Positions 31,518 through 45,536 of a DNA stretch of 64,000 nt are shown piece by piece. The stretch's first letter is position 1, and each line of letters opens with the position of its first letter. Source of the stretch: Pseudomonadota bacterium (GTDB taxonomy: Bacteria > Pseudomonadota > Gammaproteobacteria > Steroidobacterales > Steroidobacteraceae); NCBI GenBank assembly GCA_018241525.1, contig JAFEDR010000010.1:310001-374000 (forward strand), written 5' to 3'. The translations under genes and the position numbers were made by a program. Under the pieces are notes generated by a model. It was not told the origin of the DNA, made no database searches, and was given only the letters and a program-made list of their open reading frames with translations.

Positions 31518-32813
31518 TCAGCCGCCGCCGCGGCGGCGTGCGAGGGCCTCGCGGATCTTGATCTCGAGGCCCCGCGGCACCGGATCATAATAGGTCTTGG
31601 GCGCCATCCCGTCCGGGAAGTAGCGCTGGCCGGCGGCGTGCGCGCCCGGCTCGTCGTGGTCGTAGCGGTAGCCCTGGCCGTAGCCGAGCTCCTTCATCAG
31701 CCGGGTCGGCGCATTGCGGACCGCGAGCGGGACGTCGAGCGTCCCGAGGGCCTGCGCGTCCTCGCGCGCCGCGCCGAAGGCCGTGTACACCGCGTTCGAC
31801 TTTGGCGCGACCGCGAGGTAGACGATCGCCTGGGCGATCGCGAGCTCGCCCTCGGGACTGCCGAGGCGCTCGTAGGCCTCGGTCGCCTCGAGCGCGAGCG
31901 CCAGCGCGCGCGGGTCAGCGTTGCCGACGTCCTCGCTCGCCATGCGGATCGCGCGGCGCGCGACGTAGAGCGGGTCGCAGCCGCCGTCGAGCATGCGGCA
32001 CAGCCAGTAGAGCGCGGCATCCGGATCCGAGCCGCGCACCGCCTTGTGCAGCACCGACATCTGGTCGTAGAACTGCTCGCCGCGCTTGTCGAAGCGCCGG
32101 TGGCCGCCGGCGGCGACCTCGGCCGCGATCGCCTCGGTGATCGTCGGCCGGCCGTCGACCGGGGTGGCGAGGTCGGCGGCGACCTCGAGGAAGTTGAGCA
32201 CCCGCCGCGCATCGCCATCCGCCGCCCGCCCGAGCAGCGCGCGCGCGGCGGGCTCGATGCCGACTCCGCTCGCGCCGAGGCCGCGCTCGGCGTCGGCGAG
32301 CGCCCGGTCGATGAGCCCCTCGAGGTCGGCGGCGCCGAGCGGCTTCAGCACGTAGGTCCGGGCCCGCGACAGGAGCGCGGAGTTCACCTCGAACGAGGGG
32401 TTCTCGGTGGTCGCGCCGACGAAGACCAGCGTGCCGTCCTCGACGAACGGCAGGAAGGTGTCCTGCTGCGCGCGGTTGAAGCGGTGCACCTCGTCGAGGA
32501 AGAGCACGGTCGGCGTGCCCTGCGCCGCGCGCGCGGCCTTGGCGCGCTCGACGACCTCGCGGATGTCCTTGACGCCGGCGAGCACGGCCGAGAGCGCATG
32601 GAACTCGGCGTGGGCGGACTGCGCGACGAGCCGCGCCAGCGTGGTCTTGCCGGTGCCGGGCGGACCCCACAGCAGCATCGAGTGCAGTGTCTGGCCCTCG
32701 ACCAGGCGCCGCAGCGGCTTGCCGGGCGCGAGCAGGTGCGCCTGGCCGGTGAACTCCGCGAGCGAGCGCGGGCGCATCCGGTCCGCCAGCGGTCGGTAGG
32801 GCTCGCGCGACAT
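31518..32813 (-). CDS. rarA: Replication-associated recombination protein A (AAA ATPase)
   Basis: A 431-residue MgsA/RarA/WRNIP1-family ATPase that acts at stalled replication forks. Walker A is LLWGPPGTGKTTLARLVA (about 52-69), Walker B VLFLDEVHRFNRAQQD (about 105-120), sensor GATTENPSFEVNSALLSR, and the tetramerisation C-domain with DPDAALYWLCRMLDGGCDPLYVARR. Length is normal. The usual order lolA-rarA-serS is kept, with a VanZ-like gene inserted between lolA and rarA. Confidence 0.96.
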   Translation of the reverse strand: MSREPYRPLADRMRPRSLAEFTGQAHLLAPGKPLRRLVEGQTLHSMLLWGPPGTGKTTLARLVAQSAHAEFHALSAVLAGVKDIREVVERAKAARAAQGTPTVLFLDEVHRFNRAQQDTFLPFVEDGTLVFVGATTENPSFEVNSALLSRARTYVLKPLGAADLEGLIDRALADAERGLGASGVGIEPAARALLGRAADGDARRVLNFLEVAADLATPVDGRPTITEAIAAEVAAGGHRRFDKRGEQFYDQMSVLHKAVRGSDPDAALYWLCRMLDGGCDPLYVARRAIRMASEDVGNADPRALALALEATEAYERLGSPEGELAIAQAIVYLAVAPKSNAVYTAFGAAREDAQALGTLDVPLAVRNAPTRLMKELGYGQGYRYDHDEPGAHAAGQRYFPDGMAPKTYYDPVPRGLEIKIREALARRRGGG

Positions 32814-32844
32814 CGCACCATTGTACGGTGCGGCCGGCGCCGCT

Positions 32845-33231
32845 TCAGGCCGGCGGGTTGAGGCCGAGCGCGCGCTCGAGCCGCGCGGCCCAGCCGCCGA
32901 GCCCGAGATAGCCGAGTGCGAGCGCCGGCGCGATGCCGAGACCGTTGCGCAGCGCGTCCGGCAGCGAGGGATGGCGCGACGGGCTCAGCCACTGCAGCAG
33001 CTCCATCAGCCCGCCGAAGCCGAGGCAGCCGAGCGCGATCGGCAGGTACGCGCGGCGCGGGTAGATTCCGAGGAACCAGCTCGTCATCAGGAAGTAGCCG
33101 GTGATGTGCTGCACGGGTCCGCCGACCGGGAACGGCGCCGCCGGGCTCGGCAGCACGGTCAGGAACACCGCGAGCGCGACGCCGGCCCAGGCACCGAGCG
33201 CCCACAGGCGGCGGTAGCGCAGTGGCAGCAC
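32845..33231 (-). CDS. VanZ-like membrane protein
   Basis: A 128-residue protein with four predicted membrane segments (about 9-26, 40-58, 62-80, 96-112). The pattern LPVGGPVQHITGYFLMTSWFLG...GFGGLMELLQWLSPSRHPSLPDALRNGLG is that of VanZ-like domain proteins (HxxxF, E..Q, D...N). Function is not known beyond the teicoplanin link of VanZ itself. It lies two bases after lolA, inside the operon. Confidence 0.8.
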   Translation of the reverse strand: MLPLRYRRLWALGAWAGVALAVFLTVLPSPAAPFPVGGPVQHITGYFLMTSWFLGIYPRRAYLPIALGCLGFGGLMELLQWLSPSRHPSLPDALRNGLGIAPALALGYLGLGGWAARLERALGLNPPA

Positions 33232-33233
33232 CT

Positions 33234-33911
33234 TCAGCGGGCCGGCGCGCCGATCACGTCGACGCCGGCGGGCGGCGTGAAGGTGAACAGCGAATCCGCG
33301 AGCTTCGCGTTGCGCTCGAGCCGGCCGAGCTCGATCACGGTGCGCTGGTTGAGCTTGTCGGAGAACTCGAGCCGCCGCAGCACGTCACCGGCGAGCCCGA
33401 CGCGGATCTCGCGGAAGTCGGTGTCGCCCGCCTTCGGCGTCAGCACCACCCAGTCGAGCCCGCCGTCGCGGCCGCCGTCGCGCACCGTGAAGCCATCGCG
33501 GATGCGGGCCTCGCCAGACAGCAGCATCGCCGGGGTCTGCGACAGGCTGTCCTGGATCCGCCGCACCGTGACCTGCTCGAGCTCGGGATCGTAGAGCCAG
33601 AGCGTCGTGCCGTCGCACACGATCAGCTGCTTCGGCTTCGTGTAGTCCCAGCGGAAGCGGCCGGGCTTGCGCAGGTAGAGCGTGCCGGCGGCGTGCTCGA
33701 GGCTCGCGCCGTCCTTGCCGAGCAGGTCCTGGGTGAACTCGGCGCGCACCGAGTCGAGGCCGGCGAGGCCGCGCTCGAGCCGCGAGAGCGCGCCGGGGGC
33801 ATCGGCGCCCTGCCCGGCCGCGACCGGCAGGATCGCCAGCAGCATGGCGAGCAGCGCCCCGCCGAGCGCTTCGGGCAAGCCGGCGGTGCGCCGGCGGGGA
33901 CGCGTGCGCAC
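33234..33911 (-). CDS. lolA: Outer-membrane lipoprotein carrier protein
   Basis: A 225-residue periplasmic chaperone that ferries lipoproteins from LolCDE to LolB. The signal peptide region is GGALLAMLLAILPVAAGQGADA, followed by LERGLAGLDSVRAEFTQDLLG, GTLYLRKPGRFRWDYTKPKQLIVCDGTTLWLYDPELEQVTVRRI, the family core with the conserved RFRW and DPEL.Q. The start is taken as GTG 33911, one base after the ftsK stop, as no later start keeps the signal peptide. Confidence 0.92.
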   Translation of the reverse strand: MRTRPRRRTAGLPEALGGALLAMLLAILPVAAGQGADAPGALSRLERGLAGLDSVRAEFTQDLLGKDGASLEHAAGTLYLRKPGRFRWDYTKPKQLIVCDGTTLWLYDPELEQVTVRRIQDSLSQTPAMLLSGEARIRDGFTVRDGGRDGGLDWVVLTPKAGDTDFREIRVGLAGDVLRRLEFSDKLNQRTVIELGRLERNAKLADSLFTFTPPAGVDVIGAPAR

Positions 33912-33912
33912 C

Positions 33913-36243
33913 TCAGTCCCCCGCGACCGGCGGCACCAGCACCTCGCGCGAGCCGTTCGGCTGCAGCGGCCCGACGAGGCCCGCCGCCTCCATCGTCTCG
34001 ACGAGCCGCGCGGCGCGGTTGTAGCCGATCTTGAGGCGTCGCTGGATGCCCGACACGGACGCCTTGCGTGTCTCGGCGACGATCTTGACGGCCTCGTCGT
34101 AGAGCGCGTCCTGCTCGCCGTCGGCGCCGCCGCCACCCTCGCCGTCCTCGGCCGGCAGCCCCGGCACCGGCCCGCGCGGTCCCTCGAGGATCTCCTCGAG
34201 GTAGTTCGGCGCCGAGCCGCGCAGCGCGCTGACCACGCGGTGCACTTCCTGGTCGGAGACGAATGCGCCGTGCACGCGGTTCGGGACGGAGGTGCCGGGC
34301 GGCAGGTACAGCATGTCGCCGTGGCCGAGCAGCGACTCCGCGCCGCCCTGGTCGAGGATCGTGCGCGAGTCGACCTTGGCCGAGACCTGGAACGCGATCC
34401 GGGTCGGGATGTTGGCCTTGATGAGGCCGGTGATGACGTCGACCGACGGCCGCTGGGTCGCGAGCACGAGGTGGATGCCGGACGCGCGTGCCTTCTGCGC
34501 GAGCCGCGCGATCAGTTCCTCGACCTTCTTGCCGACGATCATCATGAGGTCGGCGAGCTCGTCGATGACGACCACGATGTACGGCAGCGGCTCGCAGGCG
34601 GGCACGTTGCCGCTCGCATCCAGCAGCCCCGCCTCGCCCGCCTGCAGGCGCGCCTGCATGACCGGGTCCGGGATCGGCTTGCCGGCGTCGGCGGCGTCGC
34701 GGATCTTGCGGTTGTAGCCGCCGATGTTGCGCACGCCGAGGTGCGCCATCAGCTGGTAGCGGCGTTCCATCTCGGCGACGCACCAGCGCAGCGCGTTGGC
34801 CGCCTGCTTCATGTCGGTGACGACCGGGGCCAGCAGGTGCGGGATGCCCTCGTAGACCGACAGTTCCAGCATCTTCGGGTCGACCATGATCAGGCGCACG
34901 TGCTCGGCGGTCGCCTTGTAGAGCAGCGACAGGACCATCGCGTTGATGCCAACGCTCTTGCCCGAGCCGGTGGTGCCCGCGATCAGCAGGTGCGGCATCT
35001 TCTGCAGGTCCGCGACCACCGGGTGGCCGCCGATGTCCTTGCCGAGCGCCAGCGCGAGCGGCGAGGCCACCTCATCGTAGGCCCTCGACTTCAGGATCTC
35101 GCCGAGCGTCACCAGCTCGCGCTTCTCGTTCGGGATCTCGAGGCCGACGACGCTCTTGCCCGGGATCACCTCGACGACGCGCACGCTGATCGCCGAGAGC
35201 GCGCGCGCGATGTCCTTGGAGAGCCCCGAGATCTGGCTGACCTTGACGCCGGGCGCGGGTCTGAGCTCGAAGCGCGTCACCACCGGCCCCGGGTGCACCG
35301 CGACCACCTCGACCTCGACGCCGAAGTCGCGCAGCTTGAGCTCCACGAGCCGCGACATCGCCTCGAGCGTCTCCGGCGAGTAGCCGGCCTCGCGCGGCGG
35401 GGCGTCGTCGAGCAGCTTGAGCGGCGGCAGCTCCTTCGAGGCCGGCTTGTCGAACAGCGGAACCTGCTTTTCCTTTTCGACCCGCTCGCTCTTCTCGATC
35501 GCCGGCAGCGGCGGCTCGATCCGCGGCGGCGCCTTGTGCTCGGCCTTCTTCTTCTCCTCGCGCACCGCCTCCTGGCGCGCCGCCTTGTTTTCGCGCCCGG
35601 TGCTCGCATCGCGCCGCGCGGCGAGCCGGCCCTTGACCCAGCCGTGCGCGGCGAGGATCGCCCGGCCGAGGCCGTCCATGACCTTGAGCCAGGAGATGCC
35701 GAGAAAGAGCGCGACCCCGGCGAACCAGCCGCCGAGCAGCAGCAGCGTCGCGCCGAGGAAGCTGAAGCCGTGCGCGAGGCCGCGGCCGACGAGGTCGCCG
35801 AGGATGCCGCCGGCGGTGTTCGGGTAACGCACCGCCGCGAAGTGCAGCGTCGCGATGCCGGCGCTGGTCGCGAGCGTCAGCACGAAGCCCGACAGGCGGA
35901 ACGCGAGGCTGGCGCGCGAGGGCGCCTCGCCGCTCGGCGGGCGGAACAGCAGCCAGCCCGCGACGCCGAGCATGACCGGGAACAGGAAGGCTGGCGCGCC
36001 GAACAGCAGCAGCAGGAAGTCGGCGACCCAGGCGCCGACCGGGCCGATCAGGTTCGCGACCCGGCCGGGCTCGCCGGTGTACGAGAAGCTCGGGTCCTGC
36101 GGGTCGAAGCTGCCGAGCGCGAGCAGCAGCACGAGCGCGAGCGCGCCGAACACGAACAGCGCCCCCTCGCGCAGGCCGCGGGTCACGGCGGCGGCGAGGC
36201 GCTGCGAGGCGGCGCCCTTTCCGGCGGCAATTGCATCAGCCAA
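33913..36243 (-). CDS. ftsK: DNA translocase FtsK
   Basis: A 776-residue septal DNA pump that moves the terminus region through the closing septum and activates XerCD. The N-terminus has four membrane segments (about 22-44, 66-86, 103-122, 150-172). A Lys/Glu-rich linker (about 200-280) is short compared with E. coli. The motor has Walker [15 protein letters not shown] (about 430) and Walker [14 protein letters not shown] (about 550). The C-terminal gamma domain ([38 protein letters not shown]) reads KOPS. The apparent start is TTG 36243 with no good ribosome-binding site; GTG 36186 is an alternative. Confidence 0.96.
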   Translation of the reverse strand: MADAIAAGKGAASQRLAAAVTRGLREGALFVFGALALVLLLALGSFDPQDPSFSYTGEPGRVANLIGPVGAWVADFLLLLFGAPAFLFPVMLGVAGWLLFRPPSGEAPSRASLAFRLSGFVLTLATSAGIATLHFAAVRYPNTAGGILGDLVGRGLAHGFSFLGATLLLLGGWFAGVALFLGISWLKVMDGLGRAILAAHGWVKGRLAARRDASTGRENKAARQEAVREEKKKAEHKAPPRIEPPLPAIEKSERVEKEKQVPLFDKPASKELPPLKLLDDAPPREAGYSPETLEAMSRLVELKLRDFGVEVEVVAVHPGPVVTRFELRPAPGVKVSQISGLSKDIARALSAISVRVVEVIPGKSVVGLEIPNEKRELVTLGEILKSRAYDEVASPLALALGKDIGGHPVVADLQKMPHLLIAGTTGSGKSVGINAMVLSLLYKATAEHVRLIMVDPKMLELSVYEGIPHLLAPVVTDMKQAANALRWCVAEMERRYQLMAHLGVRNIGGYNRKIRDAADAGKPIPDPVMQARLQAGEAGLLDASGNVPACEPLPYIVVVIDELADLMMIVGKKVEELIARLAQKARASGIHLVLATQRPSVDVITGLIKANIPTRIAFQVSAKVDSRTILDQGGAESLLGHGDMLYLPPGTSVPNRVHGAFVSDQEVHRVVSALRGSAPNYLEEILEGPRGPVPGLPAEDGEGGGGADGEQDALYDEAVKIVAETRKASVSGIQRRLKIGYNRAARLVETMEAAGLVGPLQPNGSREVLVPPVAGD

Positions 36244-36377
36244 GTTGAGGTCCCGAATGAGGAGGCACGGTTAAGCCCATGATACGTCTAGGCTCGCCTG
36301 CGCACCAGCGCCGGGGCCTCCGGTCGCTGCCGCGCGCCGCGATTTTGCCTACCATGAGCGACTCTTTGAACCCGTGA

Positions 36378-37361
<984 letters not shown>

Positions 37362-37367
37362 CCACCC

Positions 37368-38543
37368 GTGGACGCCGGCACGCTCGCGATCTCGGAGCTC
37401 GGCCGCCTCGACGCGGTGGCGGCGGCGGACTGGGACGCGCTCGACCACGGCGGCGTGCCGTTCCTGCGGCACGCGTTCCTCGGCGCGCTCGAATCGACCG
37501 GCGCGGTCGGCGCCGCGACCGGCTGGCGCCCGCGCCACCTGCTGGCGCGCGAGGCGGGCCGGCTCGTCGGGGCGTTGCCGCTCTACGAGAAGGACCACTC
37601 GTGGGGCGAGTTCGTGTTCGACTTCAGCTGGGCCGACGCCTACCGGCGCCACGGCCTGCGCTACTACCCGAAGCTGGTCGCCGCGACGCCCTTCACGCCG
37701 GCGACCGGGCCGCGCTTCCTGGTGCGGCCGGGCGCCGACGCCGCCCGGGTGCGCCGGGCGCTGCTCGAGTCGGCCGAGGCGCGCCTGCCCGCGGCCTCCT
37801 CGCTGCACGTCCAGTTCACGACCGCGGCCGAGGCCGACTGGCTCGAGTCGGCGGGTCTGCTGCGGCGCATCGACTGCCAGTTCCAGTGGCGCAACGCCGG
37901 CTACGCCGACTTCGAGGGCTTCCTCGCCACCTTCACCGCCGAGAAGCGCAAGAAGGCGCGCCGCGAGCGCCGCCGGGTCGAGGAAGCCGGCATCCGCTTC
38001 GCCTGGGCGCGAGGCAGCGCGCTCGATGTCGCCGAGTGGCGCGTCGTCTACGCGCTCAAGGCCGCGACCTTCCACCGCCACGGCCACGAGCCGTATCTCG
38101 GCCTCGACTGCTTCCTCGCGCTCAGCGCGGTGCCCGAGTGCGAGCCGCTCGTGCTGCGTGCCTATGCCGCGGGCGCGGTGGTCGCCTGCGCGATCTTCTT
38201 CCGCGGCCGCGACACGCTCTACGGCCGCTACTGGGGCGCGGCCGGCGAGTATCACAGCCTGCACTTCGAGACCTGCTACCACCAGGGCATCGAGTACTGC
38301 ATCCGCGAGGGCCTGACGCGCTTCGAGCCCGGCACCCAGGGCGAGCACAAGATCGCGCGCGGCTTCGCGCCGACCTACACGCATTCCGCGCACCGCATCG
38401 CCGACCCGCGCTTCGCCGAGGCGATCGGCCGCTACCTCGCCGAGGAGCGTCACGCGATCGAGGCGTATGCCGCCGAGGCCGGGCGGCACGTGCCGTTCCG
38501 GGCCGGCGAGCGCGCACTCGAGCTGCCGCCGGATACGGCGTGA
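37368..38543 (+). CDS. FemAB/DUF482 (peptidogalycan biosynthesis-type) acyltransferase-like protein
   Basis: A 391-residue GNAT-fold protein of the COG3146/DUF482 group. Typical segments are DALDHGGVPFLRHAFLGALESTGAVGAATGWRPRHL, LYEKDHSWGEFVFDFSWADAYRRHGLRYYPKLVAATPFTPATGPR, KARRERRRVEEAGI and FEPGTQGEHKIARGFAPTYTHSAH. The family is related to FemX-type transferases but its reaction is unproven. The start is GTG 37368, six bases after trxB. Its stop overlaps the GTG of aat. Confidence 0.85.
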   Translation: MDAGTLAISELGRLDAVAAADWDALDHGGVPFLRHAFLGALESTGAVGAATGWRPRHLLAREAGRLVGALPLYEKDHSWGEFVFDFSWADAYRRHGLRYYPKLVAATPFTPATGPRFLVRPGADAARVRRALLESAEARLPAASSLHVQFTTAAEADWLESAGLLRRIDCQFQWRNAGYADFEGFLATFTAEKRKKARRERRRVEEAGIRFAWARGSALDVAEWRVVYALKAATFHRHGHEPYLGLDCFLALSAVPECEPLVLRAYAAGAVVACAIFFRGRDTLYGRYWGAAGEYHSLHFETCYHQGIEYCIREGLTRFEPGTQGEHKIARGFAPTYTHSAHRIADPRFAEAIGRYLAEERHAIEAYAAEAGRHVPFRAGERALELPPDTA

Positions 38544-39256
38544 ACGAGCCGCCGCCACTCACCTGGCTCGCGCCCGAGGACGGACCGGCGCGGCTGCCGG
38601 CGCCGGCGGCGGCGCTGATCGATCCGAACGGCCTGCTCGCGGCCGGCGGCGCGCTGACCCCCGAGTGGCTGCTCGGCGCCTACCGTCGCGGCATCTTCCC
38701 GTGGTTCAGCCGCGGCCAGCCGATCCTCTGGTGGTCGCCCGACCCGCGCGCCGTGATCGTGCCGGCGCGCTTTCGCGCCACCCGCAGCCTCGGCCAGTCG
38801 ATCCGCAACCGCGGCTACGAGACCGCGCTCGACCGCGACTTCGATGCGGTGGTCGCGGCGTGTGCCGCGCCGCGTTCCGAGGACGCGGGCACCTGGATCA
38901 CGGGCTCGATGCGCCGCGCCTACGCCGAGCTGCACCGGCTCGGGCGGGCGCACTCGGTCGAGACCTGGCGGGCGGGCGAGCTCGTCGGCGGGCTCTACGG
39001 CGTGCGCGTCGGCGGCATGTTCTTCGGCGAATCGATGTTCAGCCGGGCGCGCGACGCCTCGAAGGTGGCGCTCGCGCGACTCGTCGCCGAGGCTTCGGCC
39101 GCCGGCATCGAGCTCATCGATTGCCAGCTGCCGACGCCGCACCTCGAGAGCCTCGGCGCCGAGGCCTGGCCGCGCGAGGCCTTCCTCGGCCGCCTCGCCG
39201 AGCTCGTCGAGCGCGCCGAGCCGGCCTGGCCCGTCGCGCCGGCGCCACAGCGTTGA
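38540..39256 (+). CDS. aat: Leucyl/phenylalanyl-tRNA-protein transferase
   Basis: A 238-residue enzyme that adds Leu or Phe to proteins with N-terminal Arg or Lys, marking them for ClpAP via ClpS. Signature motifs are GLLAAGGALTPEWLLGAYRRGIFPWFSRGQPILWWSPDPRAV and HSVETWRAGELVGGLYGVRVGGMFFGESMFSRARDASKVAL, then IDCQLPTPHLESLGA. The start GTG 38540 overlaps the previous stop. clpS and clpA lie close by, so the complete Leu/N-degron branch is in this block. An arginyltransferase gene, often found here in related bacteria, is absent. Confidence 0.96.
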   Translation: MNEPPPLTWLAPEDGPARLPAPAAALIDPNGLLAAGGALTPEWLLGAYRRGIFPWFSRGQPILWWSPDPRAVIVPARFRATRSLGQSIRNRGYETALDRDFDAVVAACAAPRSEDAGTWITGSMRRAYAELHRLGRAHSVETWRAGELVGGLYGVRVGGMFFGESMFSRARDASKVALARLVAEASAAGIELIDCQLPTPHLESLGAEAWPREAFLGRLAELVERAEPAWPVAPAPQR

Positions 39257-39313
39257 TTGCCACGCCCGGCGGGTTTGGGCACAATGCGGCGCCCTTTGCT
39301 ACCCGGATGAAGA

Positions 39314-39532
39314 ATGTCGAAAGAGGAAGCGATCCAGATGGAAGGCGAGGTCGTCGAGACCCTGCCGAATACCACGTTCCGGGTGAAGCTCAAGAACGGC
39401 CACGTGGTGACCGCGCACATCTCCGGCAAGATGCGCAAGAACTACATCCGGATCCTGACCGGCGACGTCGTCACCGTCGAGATGACGCCCTACGATCTGA
39501 CCAAGGGCCGCATCGTCTACCGCGGCCGCTGA
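39314..39532 (+). CDS. infA: Translation initiation factor IF-1
   Basis: A 72-residue S1/OB-fold protein that binds the ribosomal A site at initiation. The sequence [51 protein letters not shown] is the canonical IF-1, as is [16 protein letters not shown] at the end. It converges with clpA, 21 bases apart. Confidence 0.98.
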   Translation: MSKEEAIQMEGEVVETLPNTTFRVKLKNGHVVTAHISGKMRKNYIRILTGDVVTVEMTPYDLTKGRIVYRGR

Positions 39533-39553
39533 GCGCCGCCGCCCCGCCGCCCC

Positions 39554-41836
<2,283 letters not shown>

Positions 41837-41858
41837 GCGTCGTTCCTCGTCCGGTTCC

Positions 41859-42197
41859 TCAGTCGGCCTCTTCCATCGTGCACAGCAGCGGGTGCTGGTG
41901 CTGGCGGGCGTAGGCCGTGACCTGCGCCACCTTGGTTTCCGCGATCTCGTACGTGAACACCCCGCACACGCCCTTGCCCTTGGTGTGCACCTCGAGCATG
42001 ACCCGCGTCGCCTTGACGCGGTCCATGCCGAAGATCCGCTCCAGCACCTCGACGACGAACTCCATCGGCGTGTAGTCGTCGTTGAGCAGCAGCACCTGGA
42101 ACAGCGGCGGCTTCTTGAGCCGCGGCGTCGCCTCCTCGACCACGAGACTGTGGCCGGGCTCGTGGCGCACTCCGCCGGCGGGGTCGTCGGGCTTCAT
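41859..42197 (-). CDS. clpS: ClpS adaptor protein
   Basis: A 112-residue N-recognin that hands proteins with N-terminal Leu, Phe, Trp or Tyr to ClpAP. The family core [27 protein letters not shown] holds the Asp-Asp pocket residues that bind the substrate amino group, followed by [30 protein letters not shown] 42197 starts the usual flexible N-terminal tail; a start 36 bases upstream is possible but unusual. Confidence 0.97.
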   Translation of the reverse strand: MKPDDPAGGVRHEPGHSLVVEEATPRLKKPPLFQVLLLNDDYTPMEFVVEVLERIFGMDRVKATRVMLEVHTKGKGVCGVFTYEIAETKVAQVTAYARQHQHPLLCTMEEAD

Positions 42198-42409
42198 CGG
42201 GTCCTTTATAGGGACGAGGGGCGCCCAACACAAGCCGTGCCGGTGCCTCTGACCGCGCCGGATCGTCGCGGTTCGCCCGCCGTTCGGCGGCGTTCGGCGA
42301 CGGCGGCGCGCTTGTGACCGTCGTCAGCCACCCCGTATCATCGGCGGATGCCCAGCGCCACGTTCCCGATGCGCCGCGGCGCCGCCGTGCGCGTCGCCGG
42401 ACGAGCGCG

Positions 42410-43360
42410 ATGAAGCTGCCGCGCGCCCTCCCCGACGGCCTGGGCCGGCCCTCCGCGGCGCTCCTGCCGCAGGCGGTGACGGTGGTCGCGGCAGTGGCGA
42501 TCGCGAGCCAGCTGGTCTTCCTGCTGTGGCGGTTCGCCCCCGGCGCGCGACGGCCGCCGCCGCCGCTGCGCCCGGTCGCGACCGCGCCCGGCGCCAACGT
42601 CGGCGCGATCGCCGCGCTCTTCCCGGGACCGGCCGCCGTGCCGGGCGCCGGCGCCGAGGCGCCGCAGACGCGCGTCGCGCTGGTGCTCTCCGGCACGCTC
42701 GCGGTGCGCGACCCCAAGGCGGGGCTCGCGATCATCGCCGAGTCCGCCCAGGCCGCGCAGTCGGCGCACGTGTACGTGACCGGCGACTCGCTGCCGGGCG
42801 GGGTGCGCCTGCACGAGGTGTACGCGGACCGGGTGGTGCTCGACCGCGGCGGCCAGCTCGAGACCCTGCCGCTGCCGCGACCGTCGCTCGCGGGCGGCGC
42901 CACCGCGCAGCTGTCGCCATCCGGCAACGGCCCGGAACCCGGGCTCGCCGACAACGTCCAACGGCTCGTGGCGCAGGGCCCGGAAGTGGTCGGCGAGGTG
43001 CTGCGGCCGATGCCGATGTACGCCAACGGCCTCCTGAAGGGGTTCCGCGTCTATGCCGGCCGCGACCGCCGCAAGTTCGCCAAGCTCGGGCTGCAGCCCG
43101 GCGACCTCGTCACGCAGATCAACGGCGTGCCGCTCGCCGACGCGACCCACGGCCTCGAGGTGCTGCGCACGCTCGGCAACGCCGCCACCGCCAACGTCAC
43201 CGTCGAGCGCGGCGGCCAGACGCAGCAGATCACGGTCGATGCCTCGCAGGTCGCGGCGATGACCGAGTCGCCCGCCGGCGGCCCGCCCGCCGGTGCGCCA
43301 CCCGGGGTGGCGCCGGGCGATGCCGGCGCCGCGGTCGAGGCGCCCCCGAAGCCCGAATGA
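42410..43360 (+). CDS. gspC: Type II secretion system protein GspC
   Basis: A 316-residue inner-membrane protein that links the secretin to the inner platform. After a short cytoplasmic tail comes one membrane segment (LLPQAVTVVAAVAIASQLVFLLW, about 17-39), a Pro-rich linker, the HR domain (VALVLSGTLAVRDPKAGLAIIAE, about 85-155, with the pattern LxGTxA) and a PDZ domain (KLGLQPGDLVTQINGVPLADATHGLEVLRTL, about 225-275). The tail is Pro/Ala-rich. It starts the gspCDEF operon. Confidence 0.9.
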   Translation: MKLPRALPDGLGRPSAALLPQAVTVVAAVAIASQLVFLLWRFAPGARRPPPPLRPVATAPGANVGAIAALFPGPAAVPGAGAEAPQTRVALVLSGTLAVRDPKAGLAIIAESAQAAQSAHVYVTGDSLPGGVRLHEVYADRVVLDRGGQLETLPLPRPSLAGGATAQLSPSGNGPEPGLADNVQRLVAQGPEVVGEVLRPMPMYANGLLKGFRVYAGRDRRKFAKLGLQPGDLVTQINGVPLADATHGLEVLRTLGNAATANVTVERGGQTQQITVDASQVAAMTESPAGGPPAGAPPGVAPGDAGAAVEAPPKPE

Positions 43361-43403
43361 GCCCGCCGCCGGCCTGCCGGCGGCTTTCGCGACAGAGAAG
43401 CGC

Positions 43404-45536
43404 ATGAACCACCCGCCCCCGAACCCGCCGAGCCGCCGCGTCCGAAGCGCCGTGCTCGCCTCGCTCTGCCTCGCGGCGGGCCTGGCCCTCGCCGCGCCGC
43501 TGCCGGCCCCGGACGCCGACCGGCGCATCACGCCGAACTTCAAGGACATCGACCTCGGCCAGATCGTCGACGCGGTCAGCAAGCTCACCGGCAAGAACTT
43601 CATCATCGATCCGCGCGTCAAGGCGCAGGTGACGATGATGTCCTCGACGCCGATGTCGCCGGACGCCTTCTACGAGGCCTTCCTCGCGATCCTGCAGGTG
43701 CATGGCTTCGTCGCGGTGCAGTCGGGCTCGGTCTACAAGATCGTCCCGGACGCGAATGCGCGCACGCTGCCGGCGGTCGACCTGCCCGACCACGTGAGCT
43801 CGGTCTCGGACGAGATCGTCACCCAGGTGGTGGCGCTGCGCAGCGTCAGCGCCGCGCAGCTGGTGCCGATCCTGCGGCCGCTGATGCCGCAGTACGGCCA
43901 CCTCGCCGCCTACCCGGCCGCGAACGTGCTGATCCTGTCGGACCACGCCAACAACGTCGCGCGGCTGCTGAAGGTCATCGACCGCATCGACCGCTCGAGC
44001 GACGACGAGTTCGAGGTGCAGCGCCTAGAGCACGCCTCGGCGGTCGAGATCGTGCGGGTCGTCAACCAGCTGGCGCAGGCCGGCGGCGAACAGGGCTCGA
44101 CCGCGAAGCTGATCGCCGACGAGCGCACCAACAGCGTGCTGCTGTCGGGCGAGAAGAACCAGCGGCTGCGCTTCCGCGCGCTGATCGCGCACCTCGACAC
44201 GCCGATCGAGAAGGGCGGCGGCACGACGGTGCGCTACCTGCACTACGCCGACGCCGAGAAGCTGGCGCAGAAGCTCAAGGAGCAGGTGCAGGCGACCACC
44301 GCCTCGACCACGACCGGCGGCGCGGGCGGCGCGCAGGCGGTCGGCTCGGCCGAGAAGAACGTCTCGATCTGGGCGGAGCCGACCACCAACGCGCTGGTGA
44401 TGACCGCGCCGCCGAAGCTGATGCGGCAGCTGAACGACGTGATCGACCGGCTCGACATCCGGCGCCTCGAGGTGCAGGTCGAGGCGATCATCGTCGAGAT
44501 CACCGGCAACAAGAACATCGACCTCGGCGTGAACTGGGCAATCGACGCCTCCGGCTCGAACATCGGCGCCGGCGCCTTCAACGAGCCGATCGGCTCCTCC
44601 GGGCCCTCGATCGCGAGCGTCGCGGCGGCCGCGGCCGGCGGCACCGCGGGGCTGTCGGCGGCCTCGGTGCCGAGCGGCTTCACCTACGCGGTCGGCCGCA
44701 TCGCCAAGACCGGCACGAACTTCGCGGCGATCCTGAACGCGATCGCCGGCACCGCGAACACCAACATCATCTCGACCCCGACCGTGGTCACGCTCGACAA
44801 CCAGGAGGCGCAGATCAAGGTCGCGACCGAGGTGCCATTCGTGACCGGCCAGTATTCCTCGACCACGACCGCGCAGACCGCCGCCACCGGCGCCACCGGC
44901 ATCGTCAACCCGTTCCAGACGATCCAGCGCCAGGAGGTCGGCACGATCCTGAAGATCACGCCGCAGATCACCGACGACGGCACGGTGCTGCTCAAGATCG
45001 AGCAGGAGGTGTCGAGCCTGATCAAGAGCGCGATCGCCACCGTCGACGTGCAGACCTCGAAGCGCGTGATCAACACCCGCGTGCTGGCCAACGACGGCGA
45101 GATCATCGTGCTCGGCGGGCTGATCTCCGACAACGTCACCGAGAGCGAGCAGCGCGTGCCGATCCTCGGCAGCATTCCGCTGATCGGCAACCTGTTCAAG
45201 ACCCGCTCGAGCACCAAGGACAAGACCAACCTGATGGTGTTCCTGCGGCCGAAGATCCTGGTCAACGCCGAGCAGATGGCGATCGAGACGCAGGCGAAGT
45301 ACAACTACATCCGCAGCCTGCAGACGCAGCAGGGCGGCAAGGTCAGCATGATCCCCGGCGAGCGCCAGCCGACCCTGCCCGACCTCAAGACCCTGACGCC
45401 GGCCGCGGCACCCGCCGAGACGCCGAAGATGCGCGCCGCGCGCGGCAAGCCCGAGCCCGTGCCGGCGCCGCCGACCGCCCCGCTGACCGAGGCCCCGCCG
45501 GAGGCTGCGACGCCGCCGAAGGACCCCGGCCGGTGA
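43404..45536 (+). CDS. gspD: Type II secretion system secretin GspD
   Basis: A 710-residue outer-membrane secretin. It has a signal peptide ([18 protein letters not shown]), N0 domain ([39 protein letters not shown]), N1-N3 domains, an inner loop with [21 protein letters not shown], and the C-terminal secretin core with [26 protein letters not shown] and [32 protein letters not shown] Pro/Ala-rich tail of about 60 residues follows. It forms the channel through which folded exoproteins leave the cell. ATG 43404 begins the signal peptide. Confidence 0.95.
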   Translation: MNHPPPNPPSRRVRSAVLASLCLAAGLALAAPLPAPDADRRITPNFKDIDLGQIVDAVSKLTGKNFIIDPRVKAQVTMMSSTPMSPDAFYEAFLAILQVHGFVAVQSGSVYKIVPDANARTLPAVDLPDHVSSVSDEIVTQVVALRSVSAAQLVPILRPLMPQYGHLAAYPAANVLILSDHANNVARLLKVIDRIDRSSDDEFEVQRLEHASAVEIVRVVNQLAQAGGEQGSTAKLIADERTNSVLLSGEKNQRLRFRALIAHLDTPIEKGGGTTVRYLHYADAEKLAQKLKEQVQATTASTTTGGAGGAQAVGSAEKNVSIWAEPTTNALVMTAPPKLMRQLNDVIDRLDIRRLEVQVEAIIVEITGNKNIDLGVNWAIDASGSNIGAGAFNEPIGSSGPSIASVAAAAAGGTAGLSAASVPSGFTYAVGRIAKTGTNFAAILNAIAGTANTNIISTPTVVTLDNQEAQIKVATEVPFVTGQYSSTTTAQTAATGATGIVNPFQTIQRQEVGTILKITPQITDDGTVLLKIEQEVSSLIKSAIATVDVQTSKRVINTRVLANDGEIIVLGGLISDNVTESEQRVPILGSIPLIGNLFKTRSSTKDKTNLMVFLRPKILVNAEQMAIETQAKYNYIRSLQTQQGGKVSMIPGERQPTLPDLKTLTPAAAPAETPKMRAARGKPEPVPAPPTAPLTEAPPEAATPPKDPGR